From the NCBI GenBank assembly GCA_041569895.1, contig JBFFXF010000141.1, positions 1 to 18,488 on the forward strand: 18,488 nt of DNA, in the 5' to 3' direction. The stretch is from JBFFXF01 sp041569895 (GTDB lineage Bacteria; Planctomycetota; UBA8108; JACQVS01). Below, piece by piece: positions 1 through 5,187 of the stretch (position 1 is the stretch's first letter; each line of letters opens with the position of its first letter). The translations under genes and the position numbers were made by a program. A model generated the notes under the pieces. The model was not told the DNA's origin, ran no database searches, and saw nothing but the letters and a program-made list of their open reading frames with translations.

Positions 1-363
1 CGGCCGCTCGAGCTCGATCAGCTGCGAGGTCAGGAAGAGCGTGCGCTGGAGGTTCTTCGCGTCGCCGACCTGGACGACCGGCGCGGCGGGGTTGTCGAGC
101 AGGCACCGGAGCGTGACGCGCTCGTCATCGGAGCCCGAGACGAGGCTCCGCGTGCCGGGCGTGTCGACGAGCTCGTTCCATCCGTCCGCGAGCGCGACGA
201 TCGACTGCTCGAGGTCGACCGTGGTGCCGGGATAATTCGAGACCGTCACCGAGCTCCCGGAGAGCCGGTTGAAGAGGACGCTCTTGCCGACGTTCGGGTG
301 GCCGACGAGGAGCACCTTGCCGGCGGCCCGCTCGCCGGGAGCATGTCGGGTCAGTGTTTCCAC
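1..363 (-). CDS. feoB: FeoB-type ferrous iron transport GTPase, N-terminal part (runs off the window)
   Basis: Only the cytoplasmic G domain is present; the membrane permease part lies beyond base 1. Seen on the minus strand: a G1 P-loop GHPNVGKS, a G2-type YPGTTVD, a G3 DTPGTRSL, and then DAKNLQRTLFLTSQLIELE. That last block matches the FeoB stretch just before the G4 motif, which distinguishes it from Era or EngA type GTPases. FeoB couples GTP binding to Fe(II) uptake across the inner membrane. The start is uncertain. The first usable in-frame codon before the P-loop is GTG at 363-361, inside a 17-bp tandem duplication. A better-looking ATG at 398-396 is out of frame by exactly that duplication. 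No FeoA-like gene is visible upstream. The family call is good; the start is weak. Confidence 0.85.
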   Translation of the reverse strand, partial: METLTRHAPGERAAGKVLLVGHPNVGKSVLFNRLSGSSVTVSNYPGTTVDLEQSIVALADGWNELVDTPGTRSLVSGSDDERVTLRCLLDNPAAPVVQVGDAKNLQRTLFLTSQLIELERP

Positions 364-387
364 GGACTTCGTGTTTCCACGGACTTG
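354..387. repeat. 17-bp tandem duplication at the feoB start
   Basis: Two adjacent copies of a 17-bp unit, 354-370 and 371-387, differ only in the last base (C versus G). They lie across the presumed start of the minus-strand FeoB gene. With both copies present, the ATG at 398-396 runs into a stop after 15 codons. With one copy removed, that ATG reads straight into the GTPase frame, beginning MEITKSVETLTRH. Confidence 0.9.
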
Positions 388-439
388 GTGATTTCCATGG
401 ACGCGCCCGCGCCCGGTTCGGCAAGCCAACCGTCTGTTC

Positions 440-469
440 AGTATATCAAACGATTGTTTGCCATGCCAA
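440..469 (-). promoter_or_regulatory. Sigma70-type promoter for feoB
   Basis: On the minus strand there is a -35 TTGGCA (469-464), an 18-base spacer and a -10 TATACT (445-440). Each hexamer matches five of six consensus bases. The region is locally AT-rich against a GC-rich background. The predicted RNA start is near 433, about 35 bases before the ATG at 398. The assignment is by sequence match only. Confidence 0.55.
447..460. promoter_or_regulatory. Dyad CAAAC-GATT-GTTTG, possible operator
   Basis: A perfect 5-bp inverted repeat with a 4-base centre lies between the -10 and -35 of the feoB promoter and touches the -35 of the divergent promoter. A regulator bound here could affect both genes. 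It does not match a Fur or DtxR consensus that I can recall, so no regulator is named. Confidence 0.3.
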
Positions 470-486
470 ATCCCAGATTGTAGACG
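458..486 (+). promoter_or_regulatory. Sigma70-like promoter for the hybrid kinase gene
   Basis: A -35 TTGCCA (458-463, five of six), a 17-base spacer and a weaker -10 TAGACG (481-486, three of six). It would start RNA near 493, giving a leader of about 155 bases to the ATG at 649. It overlaps the -35 of the feoB promoter, so the two would compete for polymerase. Confidence 0.35.
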
Positions 487-648
487 CTCTCTGGCCGAAT
501 TCAAGGCCTCTCCGGAGGCCGGATCTCCCACTCGGGGCCGCGTTTCGGACGGGGATCCAGTCGGCGGGCGGGAGCCCCCGCCGGCTGCCCAAGATGCGGA
601 GCGCATCGTATTCTCGGGTGGAGGGGACCCCAGCGGGGACGATCCGCA
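487..648 (+). other. Leader region of the hybrid kinase gene with two hairpins
   Basis: There is no gene here. Two inverted repeats are visible. GGCCTC/GAGGCC lies at 505-510 and 515-520 with a 4-base loop. A 7-bp stem CGGCGGG/CCCGCCG lies at 562-568 and 577-583 with an 8-base loop. Neither is followed by a T run, so they are more likely leader structures than terminators. A weak ribosome site, GGGGA, lies at 635-639. Confidence 0.35.
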
Positions 649-2184
649 ATGATGTCATCGGAACCTGCCGCCGACCGCTCGGACAGCCGACGGCCGCGCG
701 TGCTCATCGTCGACGATAACGAGGACATCCTCGCCGTCACGCGCCGCATACTCCGGCGGCACGACTACGACACGCTGACGGCCAAGGATGGCAAGTCCGG
801 GCTCGAGCTCGCGCGCCGCGACCGCCCCGACCTCGTTCTCCTCGACGTCATGATGCCGGGCATCGACGGGCTCGAGGTCTGCCGCCAGCTCAAGGGCGAC
901 CGCGAGACCCGCAAGATCATGATCATCCTGGTCACCGGTCGCGGCTCGACCGACAACCTCGTCGAGGGTCTCGAGGCCGGCGCGGACGATTACATCACGA
1001 AGCCGTTCCAGCTTCCCGAGCTGATGGCGCGGGTGCGGTCCGCGCTGCGCGTCAAGCAGCTCACCGACGAGATCGAGGAGCGCAATCGCGAGCTGCTCCG
1101 CTCGCAGCGCGAGCGCATGCGCTCCGAGAAGATGGCGACGATCGGCCTGCTCGCCACCGGAATCGCTCACGAGTTCAACAACATCATGAGCGGCATCTCC
1201 GGCTTCGCGCAGCTCGCCGAGACCAACCCGGCGTTCAAGGACCGCCTGGTCGAGCTGGCGAAGAGCCAGTCGGAACGCGCGCTCCAGATCACGCGCAGCC
1301 TGGCGACGTACTACAACTCGAACGTCGAGGTCGGTCCGACGCCCCTCGTTCCCGAGATCGAGAACGCGCTCTGCCTGGTGACGAAGCGACTCAAGCAGAA
1401 GGACATCAACGTCGTGCGAGAGTACCGCGACGAGCCCGAGGTCCTCGCCCAGGCCGGCCAGCTCCAGGAGGTCTTTCTCAACCTGATCCTGAACGCCTGT
1501 CAGGCGGTCGATGTGCGCGGCACCATCACGCTGCGCATCGAGATCGACGGGGACCGCGCGGTGGCGCGAGTGCAGGACGACGGCTGCGGCGTGTCGGAGG
1601 AGACACTGCAACGCATCTTCGATCCGTTCTTCACCACCAAGGGCGCGCTCGGCGGGGGGAGCGACGCCGGCAGCGGCCTCGGGCTGACGGTCTCGTACAA
1701 CATCGTCAACTCGTACGGCGGACGGCTGACGGTGACGAGCGAGGAGAAGAAGGGGTCGACCTTCACCGTCGAGCTGCCCCTCGCCACGACGGCGGCCGCC
1801 GCGTCCGCAGAGGAGGGCGGAGCCGTCATCGAGGGTCCGGCGAGCGTCCTGATCGGCGACCCGGACGAGAACGTGCGCGAGATGGTGCGAGGCTACCTGA
1901 CGCGCTGCGAGCTCGTCGCCGCGACGTCGTGGAAGGACGTCACGGCCGCCATCCAGAGACGACCGTTCGACGTCGCCATCCTCGACACGAGCCTGCCGGG
2001 CGAGGACCGATTCATCAACCACCTCGAAAAGCTCCTCGCCGTGCGCCCCGACCTGCGTGTCATCCTGACCACCTCGACTCACTCGAGCATCGACTTCCGC
2101 GAGGCCAAATCGCGAACCGACCTCCACCTCCTGAAGCCGTACTCGATCGAGAACCTGTCGTGTATCTTGTGCGTGGGGGCGTGA
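649..2184 (+). CDS. Soluble hybrid histidine kinase, REC-HisKA-HATPase-REC
   Basis: A 511-residue cytoplasmic signalling kinase with no membrane segment. REC domain 1 spans about 16-132, with acidic pair D22/D23, phospho-acceptor D66 (LLDVMMPG), T96 and K118. A charged, probably coiled-coil linker (135-165) leads to the H-box GIAHEFNN with H174. The ATPase domain has the N-box FLNLILNACQA (N278, N282), DDGCG 310-314, FDPFFTTK 324-331 and GSGLGL 341-346. REC domain 2 spans about 398-511, with D404/D406, D446 (ILDTSLPG) and K496. Its last helix looks short and ends LSCILCVGA. The front receiver probably gates the kinase. H174 can pass phosphate to D446 or to a separate regulator such as the product at 3885-4943. 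ATG 649 is chosen because it starts just before REC 1; the ATG at 652 is equally possible. Confidence 0.9.
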   Translation: MMSSEPAADRSDSRRPRVLIVDDNEDILAVTRRILRRHDYDTLTAKDGKSGLELARRDRPDLVLLDVMMPGIDGLEVCRQLKGDRETRKIMIILVTGRGSTDNLVEGLEAGADDYITKPFQLPELMARVRSALRVKQLTDEIEERNRELLRSQRERMRSEKMATIGLLATGIAHEFNNIMSGISGFAQLAETNPAFKDRLVELAKSQSERALQITRSLATYYNSNVEVGPTPLVPEIENALCLVTKRLKQKDINVVREYRDEPEVLAQAGQLQEVFLNLILNACQAVDVRGTITLRIEIDGDRAVARVQDDGCGVSEETLQRIFDPFFTTKGALGGGSDAGSGLGLTVSYNIVNSYGGRLTVTSEEKKGSTFTVELPLATTAAAASAEEGGAVIEGPASVLIGDPDENVREMVRGYLTRCELVAATSWKDVTAAIQRRPFDVAILDTSLPGEDRFINHLEKLLAVRPDLRVILTTSTHSSIDFREAKSRTDLHLLKPYSIENLSCILCVGA

Positions 2185-2222
2185 GACAGCCTGCCGACCT
2201 TCATCTGCCCCCCGACCCCCAA

Positions 2223-2372
2223 CCTCGTCCTCGTCCTCGTCCTCGGAATCGGAGTCGGAGTCGGTCATCGGAATCGGAGTCGGAGTCGGAATCGGTATCG
2301 GAATCGGTATCGGTATCGGTATCGGTATCGGTCATCGGTATCGGAATCGGAGTCGGAGTCGGAATCGGTCTC
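2223..2372 (+). repeat. Hexamer repeat array, module A (TCGGAA/TCGGTA type)
   Basis: Starts as CCTCGT repeats (2223-2243), then becomes about 20 degenerate 6-bp units read as GGAATC, GGAGTC or GGTATC, broken twice by the 9-base variant GGTCATCGG. It lies in the spacer between the convergent kinase (ends 2184) and zinc-ribbon (ends 2553) genes. Bases 2185-2222 and 2373-2446 hold nothing recognisable except the palindrome CCGACGTCGG at 2411-2420. The 6-bp period keeps several frames open and yields false Ser/Asp or Val/Ser dipeptide reading frames. Confidence 0.95.
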
Positions 2373-2446
2373 GAAATCGAACCTCGCCCTCCGACACCGA
2401 CAACTCGGCCCCGACGTCGGACATGCTGCTGACGACGAAGGCTTTC

Positions 2447-2519
2447 GGGCACGGGCACGGGCACGGGAACGGGCACGGGAACGGGAACGGGAACGGGGAC
2501 GGGGACGGGGACGGGAACG
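2447..2519 (+). repeat. G-tract hexamer array, module B (GGGAAC/GGGGAC type)
   Basis: Twelve tandem 6-bp units progress from GGGCAC through GGGAAC to GGGGAC and back to GGGAAC. G runs of three or four are spaced by two or three bases, which is the classic intramolecular G-quadruplex spacing, enough for up to three stacked structures on the plus strand. The array begins 33 bases beyond the stop of the minus-strand zinc-ribbon gene, so the G-rich strand is the template for read-through transcription of that gene. Confidence 0.95.
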
Positions 2520-2552
2520 AAGCCCAGGTCCCACCCCGATCCCGCAGGTGCA

Positions 2553-3044
2553 TCACCGCGGCTTGATCGACAGATTGCAGTCGCCGCACCTCGGGCAGCG
2601 GAAGCTGCCCTTGCGCAGGCCGCCGCCGCGACGGACGATCACCTCGGTGGGACCCGCGAACATGTCCTCGGGCTCGCGGGCGAAGAGGACATCGATATCG
2701 TCGAACACCTGCTCCGAGCCGCAGCCGATGCAGCGGACGTGCGTGCCGCTCGAGGTCTCCTTCGGTGCCGGCTCGGGCTCGGCGGACTCGAGACCCTTCT
2801 CGAGGTTCGCGATCAGCCTGCGGAGGCTCTTGATGTAGTCCTCCATCTTGCTGTGGAACTCCTCCTGCTTCTTGCGCAGGATCGCGATGTTCTCCTCGAG
2901 ACGGGTGATCTGGTGACGACGCAGCTCGGTGGCGACGTGGGCCGGCAGCTTGAAGCTCTTCTTCATGCCGGGGGTGCCGATCTCGCGAAGCAGGTCGCCC
3001 ATGTCGACCTGCCTCTCCTCGAAACGAATCTCGCCTTCGGTCAT
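2553..3044 (-). CDS. Coiled-coil protein with C-terminal zinc ribbon, unknown function
   Basis: A 163-residue protein, no named family recognised. Residues 1-40 contain a short conserved-looking segment (GDLLREIGTPGMKKS). Residues 42-88 are charged and heptad-like, probably a coiled coil. The C-terminal part has a CIGC knuckle (C105, C108) and a CPRCGDC knuckle (C150, C153, C156) separated by about 40 residues, consistent with one zinc ribbon. No signal peptide is seen, so it is probably cytoplasmic; binding to nucleic acid or to a protein partner is inference. The ATG at 3044-3042 is preferred over the one at 3098 because GAGG lies five bases before it. The gene is on the opposite strand to its signalling neighbours and ends beside a repeat array. 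Confidence 0.75.
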   Translation of the reverse strand: MTEGEIRFEERQVDMGDLLREIGTPGMKKSFKLPAHVATELRRHQITRLEENIAILRKKQEEFHSKMEDYIKSLRRLIANLEKGLESAEPEPAPKETSSGTHVRCIGCGSEQVFDDIDVLFAREPEDMFAGPTEVIVRRGGGLRKGSFRCPRCGDCNLSIKPR

Positions 3045-3049
3045 TCCTT

Positions 3050-3053
3050 CCTC
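3050..3053 (-). promoter_or_regulatory. Ribosome binding site deciding the zinc-ribbon start
   Basis: GAGG on the minus strand, five bases before the ATG at 3044-3042. The upstream in-frame ATG at 3098-3096 has no comparable site, so the shorter protein is preferred. Confidence 0.55.
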
Positions 3054-3064
3054 GGTCGCGGGTG

Positions 3065-3073
3065 TCGATAGCA
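3065..3073 (-). promoter_or_regulatory. Weak extended -10 element for the zinc-ribbon gene
   Basis: On the minus strand, TGC followed by TATCGA (3070-3065) resembles an extended -10 (TGnTATAAT). No good -35 is seen at the right distance. RNA would begin near 3058, leaving a very short leader. This is a weak call. Confidence 0.2.
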
Positions 3074-3256
3074 AACCGTGTGCAGCGGGCTGTTGCAACG
3101 GTCATTCCTGATCGCGCGGGACGGCCCTGCAGAGCGCGGCGCGCGTCGATGGCGGCGGCCGGGTTCCCCGATCGAGGGACGATGTCCAGGAAGTGGATAC
3201 TTCCTCGGTCGCGTCCGACGTCGACCCGCGTTCGTCGCCCCACTGGGCGCCTCGAA

Positions 3257-3285
3257 ATGACAGATGCAGAGCCCCGTAGTAGACT
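3257..3285 (+). promoter_or_regulatory. Sigma70-like promoter for the 3431-4943 gene pair
   Basis: A -35 ATGACA (3257-3262, five of six), a 17-base spacer and a -10 TAGACT (3280-3285, four of six). It lies in the 386-base divergent spacer 3045-3430, which otherwise holds no gene I can support. RNA would start near 3292, giving a leader of about 140 bases. Confidence 0.45.
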
Positions 3286-3360
3286 TCGACAGGGGCGAGC
3301 CTGGAGTGCGTTGGTGCGCCGGAGCGCTCTCATCGCCTTCCGCCGGGCTCGCGGCCCATG

Positions 3361-3376
3361 CCCCCGTTTTTGGGGG
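3361..3376 (+). other. Leader hairpin CCCCC-GTTTTT-GGGGG
   Basis: A perfect 5-bp all-GC stem with a 6-base loop containing a T run, 54 bases before the start at 3431. The Ts are in the loop and not after the stem, so it is not an intrinsic terminator. It may shape the leader RNA. Confidence 0.3.
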
Positions 3377-3430
3377 ATCCCGTGGACGCCGTGCTGGGAA
3401 GAGCGGCGCCGCCAATCAGACGGAGACACG

Positions 3431-3874
3431 GTGAAGAGCCTCGCGGGAAAGCAGCCGGGCGCGAAACGGCGTGAGCGCGGCGACGTTGCGACCCCCGGCC
3501 CCGGCGGGCCCCCTGCCGAGTGGGCCGGGCTGCAGCCAATCTTCGAGCGGATCCAGGTCCGTTTCGAGGAAGCGTCGCGCGAGTGGTACGAGCTGGTGCG
3601 CGTCATGCGCGCGCTGCGCGAGGACGCCGCCACGGCACTCGAGTCCGTCGGCGACCACGACGGGGACACGGAGCCACATTCACCGGACAGCGCGCCGGTG
3701 GGCGCCGAGCCACCCGGCGACGCGCAGCACGTGTCGAGCCTGGAGCGCAAGCTCGACGAGCTGATCGCCCTGGTTCGCGAGCTGGTGGCCGAGAAGCGGG
3801 AGACGCTGAACACCGACACCGGAAGATCGAGGAGATCACCAGGAGCGGCCGCCGACGAGAGCGCGGCCGGGTGA
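3431..3874 (+). CDS. Small coiled-coil protein, unknown function
   Basis: A 147-residue protein with no recognised family. The GTG at 3431 is chosen because CGGAG (3421-3425) precedes it by five bases and because the reading frame upstream back to 3062 codes for Arg-rich, Trp/Cys-containing sequence typical of spurious GC-rich frames. Seen: a basic N-terminus (1-20), a Pro/Gly linker, an amphipathic helix at about 35-72 (QPIFERIQVRFEEASREWY), an acidic Pro/Asp-rich linker (74-98), a second helix at about 102-125 (LERKLDELIALVRELVAEK), and a basic tail. No membrane segment or catalytic motif. It ends 10 bases before the response regulator start and is probably co-transcribed with it, so a scaffold or partner role in that signalling pathway is possible but unproven. 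Confidence 0.6.
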   Translation: MKSLAGKQPGAKRRERGDVATPGPGGPPAEWAGLQPIFERIQVRFEEASREWYELVRVMRALREDAATALESVGDHDGDTEPHSPDSAPVGAEPPGDAQHVSSLERKLDELIALVRELVAEKRETLNTDTGRSRRSPGAAADESAAG

Positions 3875-3884
3875 GTCAACCGAC

Positions 3885-4943
3885 ATGGGACAGGAAGTGG
3901 AGCAGACCGGAGCCGACACCGCCGCGAAGGAGCTCGCCGAGTCCCTGCCGAGCGCGCGTCCGCCGCGCCCGCGCAGCCGCGGGAACATCCTCGTCGTCGA
4001 TGACGAGGTCTTCATCCGCAAGGCGTTCGAGCTCTTCTTCGACACCATCGGGTTCAACGTGCGTGTCGCCGACGGCGGCGAGGCCGCCCTGCGCGTCTTC
4101 CAGTCCGAGGACTTCGCGGTCGACGTCATCCTCCTCGATCTCGTGATGCCCGGCGTCCACGGCCTTGAGCTACTGCGCACCTTCAAGGAGGAGAAGCCGG
4201 ACGTCGAGGTGATCATCGCCACGGGCTGCGGCAGCCTGAGCTCGGCGATCGAGGCGATGCGCAACGGCGCGTTCGACTACATCACCAAGCCGATCGTCAA
4301 CTTCGAGGAGGAGCTCCTGAAGGTCGTCGAGGACGCCATCCTCCACCGCCGCAATCGGCTGCGCTCCCGAACGACGGTCGATTATCGGGGCTTCCAGGGC
4401 AACTCCGAGTTCGCCTACCACAACCTGGCGCTCTTCGAGAAGTTCCTGAAACTCGCGGACATCGCCGCTGTGTGGCGGGCCGACGAGAAGGGCCGGGACA
4501 GCGCGTGGTCCGCGCTGACCGGCGTCCAGGAAGCCCTCGACGCCGAGTTCGGCATCTCGAGCGGGCTCCTGCTGGTCCGATCCGGCGAGGAGTTCGAGGC
4601 GCGTCACCACTGGGGCCACGTGCGCCCGACGCCGCTGCGCAAGGAATGGTTCGCCAGCCTCGACCAGTTCCGCGATGTGCTCCAGGGGCGGGTCTTCGTG
4701 TTCCCGACGGAGGACCTCCGCGGCGACCTGCTCGAGGACGTCCCCGACGCGCTCGAGGAGAGCCCGATGGCGATCCACCTGCCCCTCGTCCTCGAGGGCG
4801 TGCACCGCGGCTCGCTCTTCCTCTTCTTCACGAAGCGGGCGGAGGAGCTCAAGAACGCCGACTTCCTCGATAACGGCCATCCGTATCTCGTCCTGGCGCC
4901 GATGCTCGCGTCGGTCTTCCTCGGCGCCACCGCCGGGCAATGA
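3885..4943 (+). CDS. Response regulator: REC plus GAF-like C-terminal region, no DNA-binding domain
   Basis: 352 residues. After a variable 33-residue N-terminus, the receiver domain (34-152) has the full phosphorylation set: D39/D40, D85 in LLDLVMPG, T113 (IATG) and K135 (ITKP). A helical linker follows. The C-terminal part (about 185-350) mixes helices and hydrophobic strands (SSGLLLVRSG, PMAIHLPLVLEGVHRGSLFL) in a pattern resembling a degenerate GAF domain. No helix-turn-helix, GGDEF, HD-GYP or AAA motif is present, so its output is probably a protein contact or ligand-controlled switch. Being 10 bases after the coiled-coil gene and close to the hybrid kinase, it is the obvious candidate phosphoacceptor of that kinase. 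The receiver call is firm; the GAF-like call is tentative. Confidence 0.85.
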   Translation: MGQEVEQTGADTAAKELAESLPSARPPRPRSRGNILVVDDEVFIRKAFELFFDTIGFNVRVADGGEAALRVFQSEDFAVDVILLDLVMPGVHGLELLRTFKEEKPDVEVIIATGCGSLSSAIEAMRNGAFDYITKPIVNFEEELLKVVEDAILHRRNRLRSRTTVDYRGFQGNSEFAYHNLALFEKFLKLADIAAVWRADEKGRDSAWSALTGVQEALDAEFGISSGLLLVRSGEEFEARHHWGHVRPTPLRKEWFASLDQFRDVLQGRVFVFPTEDLRGDLLEDVPDALEESPMAIHLPLVLEGVHRGSLFLFFTKRAEELKNADFLDNGHPYLVLAPMLASVFLGATAGQ

Positions 4944-5007
4944 TCGCCGCGGGGCGAGACCACTCCAGCCGCGGCGCGCCGCTCACGATATTCATCTGGC
5001 CGCCGCC

Positions 5008-5053
5008 GGTCCCCGAGCGGGACCTCCGGGCCGCGGTGGCCCACTATTTTATT
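5008..5053 (+). terminator. Tandem hairpins with AT-rich tail after the response regulator gene
   Basis: Two stems lie close together: GGTCCC/GGGACC (5008-5013, 5019-5024) and GGGCC/GGCCC (5028-5032, 5038-5042). The second is followed by ACTATTTTATT (5043-5053), the only T-rich run nearby. This fits an intrinsic terminator 65-110 bases after the stop at 4943. The stems are short, so the call is moderate. Its tail overlaps the -35 of the next promoter. Confidence 0.4.
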
Positions 5054-5079
5054 GAGGAAGCAACGAACCCCACTAAACT
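5052..5079 (+). promoter_or_regulatory. Candidate promoter of the long envelope operon
   Basis: A -35 TTGAGG (5052-5057), a 16-base spacer and a -10 TAAACT (5074-5079), four of six matches each, in an AT-richer patch. RNA would start near 5086, about 100 bases before the GTG at 5188. Confidence 0.4.
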
Positions 5080-5175
5080 GATCATCCGACCGTCCCGATG
5101 CGGGCCGACAAGCGCCCGCCGACACTGAAGATACGTTGCGGACGGCTCGGCTCGGCGCGGCGGGGCGGACGCGGC

Positions 5176-5180
5176 AGGAG
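5176..5180 (+). promoter_or_regulatory. Ribosome binding site deciding the start of the giant propeller gene
   Basis: AGGAG, seven bases before the GTG at 5188. Neither the upstream ATG at 5098 nor the downstream GTG at 5218 has a site at good spacing (AAGGA is only two bases before 5218). Confidence 0.55.
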
Positions 5181-5187
5181 AGAAGCG

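Noticed and set aside
1929..2432. Plus-strand open frame with Ser-Glu, Val-Ser and Ile-Gly dipeptide runs
   Set aside because: It is the +/- frame shadow of the kinase C-terminus continued through the hexamer array; six-base repeats stay open in many frames. No ribosome site or conserved domain.
2201..2534. Minus-strand open frames rich in Asp-Ser, Asp-Thr or Arg-Ser repeats
   Set aside because: Direct translation of the intergenic hexamer arrays, open in two minus frames at once, so not evidence of coding.
3361..3376. Hairpin with T run as an intrinsic terminator
   Set aside because: The Ts form the loop and nothing T-rich follows the stem; it also lies upstream of a gene start.
3062..3430. 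Upstream extension of the coiled-coil gene to an ATG near 3062
   Set aside because: The added 123 residues are Arg-rich with scattered Cys and Trp and cross the candidate promoter; GTG 3431 has a good ribosome site.
2332..3879. 515-residue minus-strand frame overlapping the zinc-ribbon and coiled-coil genes
   Set aside because: Out of frame with the zinc-ribbon gene, Arg/Ser/Pro-rich with no domain; a GC-rich shadow.
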